Positions 1 to 11,644 of a stretch of DNA of 64,000 nucleotides are shown here, piece after piece (the first letter of the stretch is position 1; every line of letters begins with the position of its first letter). The notes under the pieces were generated by a model. That model was not told the origin of the DNA. It made no database searches and saw only the letters and a program-made list of their open reading frames with translations. The stretch is from Calamus simplicifolius (taxonomy: Eukaryota; Streptophyta; Magnoliopsida; Arecales; Arecaceae). Both the position numbers and the translations under genes were made by a program. The stretch spans positions 771,009 through 835,008 of the forward strand of contig UESW01003828.1 of the NCBI GenBank assembly GCA_900491605.1, in the 5' to 3' direction.

Positions 1-999
1 GGGGAGGAGGCGAAATTCACACAAACCATGGGGAGCCCGCGTGCACTTCCTACCATACGTCCCAAGGGGAACCACAAAGGTCACACTGGAAGCATATGTG
101 CGCTCTCCGTGTGATCTCTGTGCCCCTCCTGTGCGCTCTCCATATGATCTCCGGGACTCATCCCCTAAGGGCGAGCCATTCTTCAGTAGCTCCTTCATCG
201 CCCCAGCTGTCCGGAGGTGAAGGGCTTACAAAAGGGAAGCTCAACCCTCCCACTCGCAACAGCGGAGAAATGAGCATGGTGGAAACTCCAATGGGAAAGA
301 AACTTTGGGGATGACCTAATACGACCCCTCTTCCCCCTTTTTATAGGCAAAAATGAACGGAAACAGCTATCAAGGCCGAAGCCCCGAGATTCAAACACCT
401 GGCCTATGCCTCCACGTGGCCCCCCAGGATGGATGCAGCGCCCCATTGCGCGCCGAGCCCACCGCCTGAACTGTGACGCATGCAAAGATTTCTTCTTGAT
501 CCCGAATCGCGATCATTAAACGCAGAGAATCACCCACTGACCTTACGAAAACTGGCAGGATCAGGAGATCATCCTACAAAAGTAATATCCTCCAATGGTA
601 AATGGGTGCGTACGCCGCACGTCAAAACGACTCCGTGGGAAAAGAACAATGCCCTAAAAACCTTCGGAAAGCACCAGAACAGCTTTGTGTTCCCCACAGT
701 GCCGTATCATCAATTTTGGTAAAATAAAAACCGGTTTGCCTGCAGAACGGCAGGGCGCTGGCAGGACAACAAAAAGCACGAAAACCGATTGTTCGTCGAT
801 TGCTCCCCAATGAAGTTAATCGCTCGAAGAACTTGTGCAACAAAATTGAGCGTCTCAAAGCAAAAATGAGCGCGAAGGCTACGCAAACCCTTCTTTCACT
901 CACCGAAAAAGGAAGTGACAAAAGGAAACGAAAAATACATCAACCCTCGAGCCACCGACACAAAATCCCGCCATAGGTCTGCTTGGGCAACCACTCTCA
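1..999. other. Tat1 internal region, no gene recognised
   Basis: This stretch should lie between pol (off the left edge) and the antisense gene of the Tat1 element. The short open stretches here carry no domain I recognise. On the minus strand a TATAAAAA string (338-345) is followed by an open stretch read leftwards, so an antisense promoter is possible. It is GC-richer than the spacers further right. Assignment to Tat1 rests on position only. Confidence 0.4.
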
Positions 1000-1205
1000 T
1001 TCGTCGGCCCTAGCCGACCCATTTTACCGTCGGCCCTAGCCGACCTACTTCATTCGTCGGCCCTAGCCGACCTACTTCGTCGTCGGTCCTAGCCGACCTA
1101 CTTTGCCGTCGGCCCTAGCCGACCTACCTCACCCGTCGGCCCTAGCCGACTTATATCGTCTGTCGGCCCCAGCCGACCTACCCTACCAGTTGGCCTTAAC
1201 CGACA
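1000..1205. repeat. Tandem array of about eight 24-27 bp palindromic units
   Basis: The core GTCGGCCCTAGCCGAC is repeated about eight times with spacers such as CTACTTC between cores. The core is nearly self-complementary (GTCGG...CCGAC), so each unit could form a small hairpin. Copies drift at the right end (GTTGGCCTTAACCGAC). The array sits just past the 3' end of the antisense gene, where Tat elements often carry satellite-like repeats. Confidence 0.85.
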
Positions 1206-1498
1206 TACTTCGTTCCTCATGTCTTAATGTTGCATCGCTCAAACATGAACCGAACCAGGTCGTCCCTCGGTTCGCCAGTTAAGGCTATCGCTCCGCTTTG
1301 GGCCCAGCCAATGCGTTCCCTTGATCCTGAGATGAAAATGACCAAATAGTGCCAACAAGCCATAAGTCGCTTGCGATTGAGGCAAATTTGGAATGAAGGA
1401 CCACCCAAGAAAAAGCACTCAAATAGAAGTAAAAGGTTCAGTCATTAAAAAACGTCAAGCAGAATTACAACTCGAGAAGCAAAATGAAGAAGTGACTT

Positions 1499-4481
1499 TT
1501 AAAGGTCGGGAACCACGTCAGTTCCAGGGGAACCCCCAGTTACATCTGCAGGGGCATGACTTGATTCGCCCTTCTCAAGTATCTTCGCCTCCTTGGCGAC
1601 GGTCTGCGAATGCCCTCCAGAAGCTGCGGCCTCGCTGGGACCTAGGACGGCACCAGGATCAGTATCGGAGGCATCGATATACTCATCCTCCTCTTCGCCC
1701 CCAGAGTCGCCGACGTCGAGAGCTTCGGCATCAAGGAAAGAGAGATCCCATTCCGGATGCTCACTGAATATCTTGTCTTTGCACTCTTCCACTCCAAGTT
1801 GGAAGGCGTCAGCGCCAATTACGTCCTGCTCGCCCTTGAGCATAGCGAGTTGCACCTCAGCCTCGGCAACTTGCCTCTCAACCTCCGCGACTTGAGCCCG
1901 CAGAATAACAGTTTGCTCCTCGAACTCGCCGGCCCGCGCCTCGAGTTCTGAACTCCTACTTTGGCTAGACATGAGCTCACCTTGCAAGGCCCGATTATCC
2001 AGCCCTAACCTTGCCACCTGCGAAACCGAAATCAGTCGGCACCATGAGGAACCAACAAAAGAAGCTAAAAAAAGGGGGGGGGGGGGGGGAATAAGGGCGT
2101 ACCTCCTCTCTTGTCGGGCCAACTTTTTGGTCAGCTCCTCGGCCTCACCCCTGGCCCTCACTTTATCGGCACTAACCAACTCGATCCTTTCTTGGAGGGT
2201 GTTAATCCTCGACTGCTTCTCTTCGACTTCTCCTCGGGCCTGGGATAGCTCATTACTCAGCCGGGCTATCATCCCTTCATGCCATTTAACGCTGACTCTC
2301 AAGTCAGCGACTTCGCCGTCGCGCCGCTGCAGCTTCTCCTCTACTTCACTGAGCATTCTGGCCAGACGCTTTCTCTCGTCGGCAGCCTCCTTCCCCAGCG
2401 GCCCAAACTCTCATTATGTTCCCGCTGCATCGCCACCACTTCCACAGAATGCTTCGACTTAACTCGAGCCAGTTCCAAGCACGCGTCGTTGTTCTTTGCT
2501 AGGAGCCCCTGCAACTCCTCCACTTTACGCTTTTGCTTGGATGCTTCGGCTAGGGTGGCCTGATATGACGCCTTCATCCCCGCCAAACTTTTGTTGCTAA
2601 TGGCCAGGAGTTCCTCGAACTTCTCGAACACCTCTACTCGCGATTGAAGTTCGGCGCTGGCTCTCCTGGCCTGAACGCTGGCCCCCATCGCCAAACTCAA
2701 ATGCCAGCACATCGCTCAGGAAAGCAAAACACTCTATAGGATAGAAAATGAGTAAGAATATACAATCAAGTCAACCGAAAAGTATCCACTACCCAGGAAT
2801 GGTAACTCACCCACAAGGCATAGGCCCGTGTCATCCTCATGAGGGTCGTATTGTCAATGTCGGGAAGAAGATGGATACTTTCAGCTACGCCCTGCTGCCC
2901 AAACACGGCATCAACCAACTCCAAGTCCGCAAACTTGTCCGCCGAGGGATCTGCACCCAGGTACAAGGCCGACCTCATTAAAGCAGAAAATGCTTCCTCA
3001 GTGCCCCTGTTCGAGCTACTGGGCTGGCCGTCTCCACCCGAGGAACCAACCCGGGCGGCCTCTGACTGAGAGGCCTTCAACTTTCCAGCCTCTTCTATCA
3101 GAATTCTGGCTTGAGCCTCCTCAGATAATTTAGCCAACCCAAGCGCCAGCCTCCCCAAAACCCTTCTCGAAGGAGTCTCCATTGCGGGACTCTCATCTCA
3201 CTGCGCTCCCTCTTCCGACCCGCCTCCTTCGGTCACTGTCACTTGCGCCTCCCCTGCAGGCTCCGCCGGAACCTCTATCCGGCTTGCTTCTCGAACCACT
3301 ATGGGCGACCCAGCGTCGCTACCACCGGACTCTCCCGCAAAAGGCCCAAGAGGGAGCTCGCCCCGAACCTCATCAACTGCGGCTGCTCCCTCTCCCTCTC
3401 CTACTGGGGACGGGAGTAAACCCGTGGTCGGGAAATGGCCCCCGGAAACGATGACCTCCGCCGAATCCGTCACCGGCTCATCTTTTAAGGGGGATGCGCC
3501 CGGAGGAGCCAATGGAATGTCGTCCGAACTATCCGATAGCTCCACTACAGGGGGACAAGGGATCCCAACTGTCCTCCTCAAATCCTCCCTCGCCTCCGGC
3601 GCTCCGGCCGTGGTCACTCCGGCATCCGATGAGCATCTTACGGAAGTGCGAGCCCTCTTTTCGGGTCCACGTCCCTCTGCGCCGCCGCTCTCCCCTGGGC
3701 GCTTGCCTCTCTTCCTCTTGGCAAGGCTCGACCACGCCGACCTCTTGGCTGCAAAAGCAGAGGGTATACAGTTAAATCCAAATACGTTCGCCTGGATAAC
3801 AAACAATGGAGAAGACAAAAGGGAGGACTCACCTTGCGGGTCCAGAGGACTAAGCCCGGCCGCAAAAAGGGTACCCTCCGATAGCAAGTCATTGGCCGAG
3901 AACACTTGGTCGTTGCAGAGGACGTCCAAATCTCTCTCCTCTCGCTCGGACAAAACCGGATGCGTCTCCGCATCTCAGACGAAATTTCCCCATCTCCGAG
4001 GGAAGCCGAAACCAATGTTCCCCTCGGCGATGACGAACCGACTCTTCCATCCTTTTATGGAGGACGGCTTATCCATGATCGTGTTAAAGGACCTCCGAGG
4101 TCCGATGTATGGCCACTCCGATTTCCTCCCGGGTATTAAATGATAGCAAGCATGGAAAAGAGGGAGAGTGGCGACGATCTGAATCTGATGACACATTGAG
4201 ATAAATCCGATGATGCTCCGCCAGCTATTTGGGACCACCATCGCCGGACAGATGTTGTAATGAGTCATGATTTCCTTCACCAAGGGGTGGAGAGAAAACC
4301 GGAGGCCTGCTTTCAAGCTGTCTTCGTAAACGAAGACCCCATGCTCCAGATCTCACGAGACCCTATGTTCAGGCCCCGGCACTCGCAAAACGATATCTGG
4401 GGGTATACCGTACCTCTGGCGAATCCTTCCCATATCCTCGGCAACGACCTCCGTAGCTACGTCGTCGGGACTCATCGTCAT
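1499..4481 (-). pseudogene. Antisense spliced gene (aORF1) of Tat1, PF04195-like plus coiled coil
   Basis: Antisense genes of this kind are known from Tat-lineage elements; their role is unknown. Start chosen at 4481 (MTMSPDD). The N-terminal part (about 4481-3975) resembles the 'putative gypsy-type transposon' domain (PF04195), with text such as GLRFSLHPLVKEIMTHY. Next comes a low-complexity acidic/proline region with a basic cluster AKRKRGKR, a likely nuclear signal. A long heptad-type coiled coil follows (about 2700-1800), then an acidic tail (GGEEEDE) ending at 1499. At least two short introns fit: about 3757-3832 (GTGAGT donor, TGCAG acceptor) and about 2020-2102 (GTACGC donor, CGCAG acceptor, with a C/G homopolymer inside). 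The frame breaks near 4350, at a stop at 3198 and near 2350, so it is probably inactive unless further introns remove these breaks. The PF04195 call is from memory of the family. Confidence 0.65.
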
Positions 4482-4854
4482 CCTAGCCGGAAAAAGCACC
4501 AGGCAAAACGGCGAACGTCGCAGAAGACGAGACTCTCCAGAAAACAAAATGAGAGAATATTTCAAATAGACACTGCACTGCTATCGCTTTGCTTCCCCCC
4601 TAAGGAAGCCATCTTAAGAAGGTGAGGCGCTTCGCTCGAGGCATCCGGAACCGCCTCAATAAACACCGCATTAATCGGGATTTACTACATGGAGTTTTCC
4701 CAACCGTCGCCCCTGGAGGAGCCTTACTCACGAAGGCATGATGACCCTGCCGCATTAATTAGGGCATCATTGCGCGGGCTGTCTAAACCAGATCACCCCA
4801 TCCAAAGCGTGCCACCTAGACTTATACTCCCTATGCCCGAACCTACGCTTCGAA

Positions 4855-4873
4855 CTAGGAAGTGAAGGGCATG
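4855..4873 (+). other. Polypurine tract of Tat1
   Basis: The purine-rich string AGGAAGTGAAGGG lies immediately before the LTR start TGTTGGGG, the expected place for the plus-strand primer. It fixes element orientation as + and marks the following LTR as the 3' one. Confidence 0.55.
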
Positions 4874-4944
4874 TGTTGGGGGGTAAAATCGTCATCGCAT
4901 CAATATCCGTGCAAGGAGGCTAAGACCGACCGCATCCCTTCGCC

Positions 4945-5370
4945 CGCCAAGATATTCCCGAGCTTCCCATAACTCGGCTTTTTCGAGCTTCCCGTAGCTT
5001 GGCTCCCCCAAGTTTTCATAGCTCGGCTCTCCCGAGCTTCCATAGCTCGGCCCCCTCGAGCTCCCATAGCTCGTCTCTTCTGAGCCCCCCGTAGCTCGGC
5101 TCTCCCGAGCTTTCCATAGCTCGTCTCTCCTGAGTTCCCCATAGCTCGTCTCTCTCGAGCTCCCCTAGCTCGACTCTCCCGAGCTTCCATAGCTCGCCTC
5201 CCCCGAGCTTCCATAGCTCGGCCCTCCCGAGCTTCCATAGCTCGATCCCCTCAAGCTTCCATAGCTCGGCTCCTCCGAGCTTCCATGGCTCGCCTCTTCC
5301 GAGCTTCCTGTAGCTCGTTTCACCCGAGCTTCCTGTAGCTCGTTTCACCCGAGCTTCCATGGCTCGACTT
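4945..5370. repeat. Tandem repeat of about 24 bp inside the Tat1 LTR
   Basis: The unit is close to GAGCTTCCATAGCTCGGCTC, repeated about 17 times with point changes. GAGCT...AGCTC is an inverted repeat, so each unit is hairpin-capable. The array reads open in two minus-strand frames (MEARxxRAM-type repeats), but that follows from the repeat period and is not evidence of a protein. Confidence 0.85.
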
Positions 5371-5659
5371 CACTGAGCGATCCACGATCCAATACTCACC
5401 TCCGTGGAACTTAACACGAGAGAGCCTAGGCCTATCGTAACAACATCCCAGGCAAGGAATCATATTGAGAAGTGGTCTAGAACCTAACACGGCTACCTGG
5501 GACCTACACACCTACCAGATCTCAAGCCATCAAGGAGCTCTCCTAGCCGTCGATCCCCTAACAAACAAGATATGGATCCCAACGGCCCGATTCGATCTGT
5601 CTCCGTATCCTAACAACCTTCGAACCTTCCAGAAGGTGCTCAAAATCCAGGTGACAACC

Positions 5660-5667
5660 TATAAATA
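5660..5667 (+). promoter_or_regulatory. TATA box of the Tat1 LTR
   Basis: TATAAATA lies about 300 bp before the LTR end, followed by a C/T-rich stretch typical of plant transcription starts. It fits retroelement transcription on the + strand. Confidence 0.6.
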
Positions 5668-5968
5668 TGACACTCTCAGATTCCTTCAGGTATGCGCTCA
5701 CACCCTCACTCTCACTCTCCCACTCTTGCCAGCTGCTCGTCGGTGCTCTCCCCTCTGGAGCTTCCGATCGGTCGCCCCTGGAGAGACTCCCCGAAGAGAT
5801 CCACCTTCCCGTTTTCTGATTGATCACCAATTTTCTTCCACTAACTTGAGCGTCGGAGGGTCTTCCGCGGAGGGCCACCCCCAATGCCTCTCGCGCGAGG
5901 ACTTGTGTGCAGGTCCGCCCCAGAAGATCGACTGCGCCCGAGTCGAAGGACGGATCCCGGCGGCAACA

Positions 5969-7021
5969 GATGTCATAGCCTAATTTGGGTGGTATACAAA
6001 ACTGCAGTGTATACTTGATGACAATCTACCTATATGAGTGTGGAGGTGGTGGCCGCTTTCTATGAGACTTGGGTAAGATCTCTAGAGCACTCATGAATAT
6101 CCAAGTAGATGCATGGCCGAAACGTGTCAACCCGCTTGAACAATCGAAATCTGAGAGATGGAATGTGAGTTATAAGTCAATGATCCAATAAAAGAAGGAT
6201 TGGTTCATAGAAACTTAGTTTCATCAACCTTTAATGGATTACACTTATTTTCTCTATGCCTGGTTCATAGTCACATAGACACCATGGCTTATGCATTACA
6301 TTCTTAAAGTTCCTTCTAAAGTTTGTCATCTTTTGAATATTGAAATAGTGGGGGATTGTTGGAAATCTAGTATATTTCAAAATTCAAAAGCCTTTTGACT
6401 TGATAAGTCCTTTTATCTGATACGTTGTTCTCAACCGGTAGGATAAGTCTTTTTATTTCAACCGGTAGGATTAGTCTTTTTATTTTTCTTTTTGACCAGT
6501 CATTTGACTTATACGTCTCTACGTACGTGATAAGTCTTTTATTTTTGTTTGACCTACCGTTGGACGTTGATCGACCTTTGGACTGAATCATCATTCCCGT
6601 TGGATTGATTCGTCGCTCTCGATTGGTGCTTGCTTTCTTATAAATATTCAAAGCAATGCCGGTGTTTAATTAATTTAAACTTTATGCTTTCTATTCCATC
6701 CTTATCCAGATATTCATTCATCATCTTTATCCAGTGCAGAGATTCATTCTTTTGCTTCCGTTCTTATCCAGAGAGAAGGAAATCATCTCGGTTGTTCATC
6801 CTCTTCTAACATTAGTGTGTGCACGCCTGTTAGAAGACTTTACTGTTGTATCCTGGAGGGTAGTCGTGCTCTGATCTTCTGCACCGAGATATTATCTCCG
6901 AGAGATGCGAATCTACTCTTAAGGACAGTGCCTTGCACGCCACAACATCTTCTCAAATACATTCAAATTTAAATAGATAAGATCATCCCAGGTACTATCT
7001 TTTCCTCAAACTTATCCAACA
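5969..7021 (+). mobile_element. 3' end of a Ty1/copia element cut by Tat1
   Basis: Bases 5969-6356 translate with many stops and hold no protein domain. They end in a G-rich purine tract (GTGGGGGA) right before an LTR with perfect 7-bp terminal repeats TGTTGGA/TCCAACA. The rest of this element would lie left of Tat1, outside the window, so Tat1 probably landed inside the copia element. A TATAAATA box lies at 6639-6646 within the LTR. Confidence 0.65.
6357..7021 (+). repeat. Copia 3' LTR (665 bp)
   Basis: It starts TGTTGGAAATC and ends CTTATCCAACA. It contains the repeated words 'tcaaccggtagga' and 'taagtctttttat', a TATA box (6639-6646) and a leader after it. The upstream purine tract supports the left boundary. 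No second copy is in the window. Confidence 0.75.
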
Positions 7022-7218
7022 TATATTCCTCTCTCTTAAGAGCCACATCGATCAGAATCATACACACCCTCTTTTGACCATCATTTGAATTAGCTGAACC
7101 ATAAGTTACATAACTAATGGGTTATATTCATTTTCAAAAATTATTATATTCTTTTGAAGTATTACTCTGTAATTTTAAAGTATTATGAGACAAAAACATC
7201 AAATCGAATAAGGTATGA

Positions 7219-8171
7219 TGATTAGTACATAAATATTAGTCATAAAAGTATTAATTTATAGATCAAATTATTATTATTCTTTTAAATTTAATATTTTTAT
7301 ATAATATTTTTAGGAAAAGACCTTGCCAACTTAAAGAACTTGATTTTAGGAGTCTAGTGACACTTAAATCGGACTTGAAACAAACTCAAAATGGATTTTT
7401 CAAAATTTAACCAAGGAATTGCATGAAATTTAAAGCAGTCGCGGATAAGAAAAAATCGTACGATATTTTTAAGGCTACGGTTTGAACTTTGAAAAGAACA
7501 AATCTGATATGCGAAGATAAGGTGAGCAGTTAACGCGGATTACATATGAAGTCGATGTGTTTTTCTTCCTTATAAAAGAATCCCATCGGAGCCACTCGAG
7601 GAATCATCCAATAATCCTTCCACCCCGTTCTTCTCTTGGTTCCACCCCACTTTCCTCCACTCCATAACCCAAATCTTTTCCTCTGTTCTCTTCCACCAGC
7701 CATCATACCTTCCATACTCAACCATCTTATCATCATACCTTTCATACTCAACCTACGGAAATAGGAAGCGAATTTGCGAAAGCAGAAAGCGAATATGTAG
7801 ATCCATCATCTCAAGAAGTAGAAGTAAATTATATTTTTTTATTTTTTATGTAATCTTTTGGATGCTAGAAAATAAAGTATTTATTTATGTTTAATTTTTA
7901 TTAGATGTTCTTCAATTGAAAATAATTTTTGACTGATTTATTCTTTAAAAGGGACAGGCCCTGATCTATGGGTACAGGCCGTACTCTAATTAAGATAGAT
8001 CATATCTTAATTATTTTTACAACCAATTATCTGCTTATTTAAATATTTAATTATATAAATTTATTTCAAAATAACTACTCAAAGTCTCTAGATTCGATCC
8101 CTTACTCTCGCTACTCTACTTAAGATTAGTGGAATTAAGGTGTTTAAATCGTTGCGCTACGACACGCATCA
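7219..8171 (+). repeat. 5' LTR of Athila1
   Basis: It starts TGATTAGTACATAAAT and ends CACGCATCA, next to the primer binding site. It aligns along its length with 15778-16732. A TATAAAAG box is at 7571-7578. The boundary at 7219 follows the TGAT...ATCA termini seen in the other copies. Confidence 0.85.
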
Positions 8172-8177
8172 GATTTT

Positions 8178-8194
8178 TGGCGCCGTTGCCGGAG
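8178..8194 (+). other. Primer binding site, tRNA-Asp type
   Basis: TGGCGCCGTTGCCGG lies six bases after the 5' LTR. It is complementary to the 3' end of plant tRNA-Asp, the usual primer for Athila and Tat elements. Confidence 0.85.
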
Positions 8195-9440
8195 ACTTAA
8201 GTGCAGTTATTTTAACATTTTAAAAAATTAAAATTATAAAAAAAAGTATCACTAATTTTCTCTTAATTTTATTCATATTTTTAATTTTTAAATAGTTACC
8301 TTATTTGTTAGATTTTTTCTTTTCTTTTTAACATAAAAAATTACTTTTCTTCTTGTCACAAATTTACTTTTAACCTAATCAACTTTTTCTTTTAATTAAC
8401 GTACTTTAAAGAACCTGGACGAAAACCCTAAGACACTTTCCATACAATATAATTAATTTTTTTAAATAATAATAATAATAATAATAAATAATAAATAAAT
8501 AAATAATAAAATATAATTAAAAAATGCTTTATTTATTTCTATGCCTAGATTGACTTAGGTAAATTTATTTTCTGTAAAACTCAAAATTTTTTTATTGACA
8601 TCTCATAATTTATTAGAAAATTAGAAACTTAATTATAAAAATCTAAATAAATAAATAAATAGATTATTTGATAACTTTAAGAGCTTGACATCTGCTTGTT
8701 GCATAGTATTTTTATAATTAATTTTAAGGGCACAAACCCCTAATCAAGATAAGGTGAGGAGTTGATCACCCTTCATTGGCCCACAAACCACATCCTTCAT
8801 TTTGTATCAACCCAAGCTTTTAACTCTAAAATTAACTAGACGTCAGCCCCTAAGAACTCGAGCTTAATAGAATAAGGCACCCGAAAGAGTTGGACCGGGT
8901 CGGATTGATTGACCAATTGGTGTCTAGAAAAGGAAAGGAAAGGAAAGTGGTTATTTAATTGATTCTGTTCGCTTGCCTAAGGCAAGCAACAAGGGGACTC
9001 TTACTGATCTTTCCCTTAACTGGCTAGTTGATCAGTTAGTTTTTGACTTGGAGGGCTCCAAGGCGGTCTTGAAAGTTAGGAGCTGTCTAAATTTAGGTTA
9101 AGCCTAGGGTAGAGAGTTTAATCTTTGATAACTTGATTGCTAATAATTATTAAATCATAATTAAATTAGTCTTCATTGCTCTTAGTTCTAGGAATCTCTT
9201 AGAATACTTCTTTTAAAATCTTCTCCTTTCTCTTCTATTACATTAATTAAAAAAAAACTGAATTACTGTTTGCTTTAGAGTACACCGATAGGGTGTATGC
9301 TTGGTCGCCAATCATTACAACCTAGTCTCATACCCCTAGGTCCTGAATTAAAGAGAACATTTAGAGTAAACATATTTAGAACTATGGACCCTAATAAAGA
9401 AAATGATCCATCACACTAGTTAAAAAAGTATTTCACTCCT
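8195..9440 (+). other. Athila1 untranslated leader
   Basis: A/T-rich, with simple repeats such as (aat)n and (aaat)n around 8465-8520 and 8645-8660. No open frame of note. It corresponds to the long leader between primer site and gag in this lineage. Confidence 0.6.
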
Positions 9441-11061
9441 TCAAAGTATACCTACTCTCCCTACATTCAAGTGCCTCTAGTGGAGGCCACTCAATATGCG
9501 ATCAAGTCAAGTGTGATTCAAATGTTACCATCATTTTATGGACTTGCAAATGAGGACCCTTATAAACATCTAGATGAGTTTCTTGAGATTTGTTCGACCG
9601 TAAAAATTCAAAAATTTTCTGACGATGCTCATAGACTTAAGTTGTTTCTATTTTCTCTCAAGGACAGCCAAATATTAGTTAAATTCTTTATATACTATAA
9701 CAATTTCAACCTGGGATCATCTTCAGAGAGAGTTTCTCAAGAAGTGTTTTCATATAGGAAAACCTAATTAAATTAGAAAAGGCATAATAAGTTTTTCAGA
9801 CAGATGGAGAGATATTTCACAAGACATGGGAGAGATTAAAAGAATTGATTAGAAAATATCCATATCATGCTATACCTAAATGACGACTAGTCTAATGCTT
9901 TTATGATGGTTTGACAGAAAAGCATCGGCAAACGGTTGATGCTTCATGTGGTGGGACATTTATATTGAAGAATGAACATGAAGCTTGGCAACTCTTTAAG
10001 GCATTGAGTGAGAATTCATTACATCACATGTTAGCTGCTCGCAGAGACTCTCCTATAGGACCTAAAAGATGTGGAATATATGAAATAGGTCATTCTATAG
10101 ATATATATATAAGGTAGATGAATTGTCCCAGAAACTTGACCGAATTCTACAAGTAAACAACTCTTCCCCATCTATTCAAAATCATAAGGTTTCTATAATT
10201 TGTTCAAGTCCGACCCATTCTATAAGTGATTGTCCAGCTGAATACCAATTTTCTGAGCTTATTCAAGAGCAAGCCCACCAAGCCCAAACCCGAATGGCTC
10301 CTAGACCAGGAAATGATCCATATTCAAATACTTACAATCCTGGCTGGCAAAATCACCCAATTTTTTTTTGGAAACCCCAATCTATCATCAACCCAATAAC
10401 AATTAGGCCTAACCATCAGGAGTCCCAATTCAAAAATATATCGTATTTCCAATATGCAAGTATCCCATAACCTCCACCAAGTAATCATGATCCTACTTTC
10501 GAAGACAAGGTGCTACAAGCACTAAAGGGGCTAGAAATGAATACTCAACTCCTTCACTCCCATACCCAGTCTCTCGCCAAGCTAGAAACCCAGATAGATC
10601 AGCGAGCAATAGCTTTCAGTAGGAGAAAGAAGGGTAAACTACCTAGTCAGCCCATTAGTAATCCAAGAGGGTAATATATGGTTGAGAGCTCTACTGGTCC
10701 AGAAACTTCTCCTGAACATGCCAAATCTGTCATAACCCTTAGAAACAGGAAAACTTTAAATCAGCATGAAGTGACTAAAGAAGAAGAGCAACTCACGTCG
10801 ACCAAGCCAGAAATGAAAAATATTGAGAAAAAAGAAGAATCAATTGATTCAACACCCATACTTAAGGCTTCATTTCCAAGTGCTTTAGAATCTTCTCTAT
10901 CTCTTGATAAGAAGAATATCAAGATGAATGAAATGTTAGAATTATTCAAACAAGTTCAAATTAATTTACCCCTTCTTGATGCAATTAAACAAGTCCCTAC
11001 TTATGCCAAATTCCTAAAAGATTTATGCATCAAAAACAAAAATCTAAGGCACATATACTGA
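9441..11061 (+). pseudogene. Athila1 gag remnant
   Basis: Gag forms the virus-like particle core. The recognisable part is at 9471-9767, with PSFYGLANEDPYKHLDEFLE, the typical Athila-type retrotransposon gag motif. The frame then breaks at least three times; later pieces (9911-10117, 10123-10470, 10678-11061) hold the glutamine/proline-rich and charged linker leading to protease. I see no intact CCHC zinc knuckle. The ORF has no single reading frame, so no full Gag can be made. Confidence 0.75.
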
Positions 11062-11167
11062 AGAAAGTCAACCAACTGAGTAGGCCAGTTCAATTTTTCA
11101 GCAAGTTTCTCCATCTAAACTTAAGAATCCTGGAACCCCAATTATATCTTGTGTCATAGGAAACCTT

Positions 11168-11503
11168 ATGATTAAGAAAGCATTGTTAGATTTACGTGCA
11201 AGTGTTAACCTTCTCCCGAGTGCAGTGTATGACTTATTTGGATTTAAAAAATTAAAACCAATGATGATAACCCTACAATTAGCTGACCGATCAATTGAGG
11301 TGCCTCACGGAATACTGGAAGATCTGCTGGTTAAAGTGGATGAATTTTATTTTTCAATAGACTTTCTAGTTTTAGATATAGAATCTGATCATAATCCTAG
11401 TCAAATATCAATCATTCTAGGTAGACCCTTTCTAGCAACTACTAATGCTTGTATAATTGTAGAACTGGGGTCATGGATGTATCTTTTGAAAATAAAAAGC
11501 TAA
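11168..11503 (+). pseudogene. Athila1 aspartic protease
   Basis: A retropepsin-like domain that would cut Gag-Pol. The motif LLDLRASVNLLP matches the usual DLGASVNLLP active-site strand, but the glycine after D-L is arginine here, probably inactivating. The later strand SIILGRPFLATTNA matches the conserved ILGRPFL motif. Open for 111 codons, then broken before RT. Confidence 0.8.
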
Positions 11504-11644
11504 GGTTGCTTTATTTTTAATGCATCTCAAGGACCACCTCTATACGACCATAATGAGATCAACATACTAGAGAAAGTTATAGATGATAAGACCCCTGCTT
11601 TATTCGACTCAAATCCTTTACAGGCATGTCTGACACATTTTGGA

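Larger units (their letters stand above)
1..5968 (+). mobile_element. Tat1: 3' part of a Ty3/gypsy Tat-lineage LTR retrotransposon
   Basis: Only the downstream part is in the window. Read on the + strand it shows short palindromic tandem repeats (1000-1205), a spliced gene on the opposite strand (1499-4481), a purine-rich tract, and an LTR of about 1.1 kb. This order (tandem repeats, antisense ORF, 3' LTR) is known for Tat-lineage elements such as Grande. The five bases after the LTR, gatgt, would be one target-site copy; the other is outside. The element interrupts a copia element whose 3' end resumes at 5969. Pol is not visible here, so the clade call rests on architecture and on the similar Tat2 at 43-60 kb, which does show a Tat-type integrase. 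Confidence 0.75.
4874..5968 (+). repeat. 3' LTR of Tat1 (about 1095 bp)
   Basis: The LTR begins TGTTGGGGGG and ends GCGGCAACA, giving matching TGTTG/CAACA termini. It holds a tandem array (4945-5370), a TATAAATA box at 5660-5667, and a CT-rich leader after it, consistent with a + strand promoter and start of R. The partner 5' LTR is outside the window, so the boundaries rest on terminal motifs and the adjacent purine tract. Confidence 0.75.

Noticed and set aside
1000..1205. CRISPR-like spaced repeats
   Set aside because: Spacers are short and similar to each other, the repeats are palindromic tandem units, and the context is a plant retroelement.
4900..5360. Minus-strand frames with repeated MEARxxRAM or ELWKLG text
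   Set aside because: The frames follow from the 24-bp tandem repeat (a multiple of three) in the LTR; no protein support.
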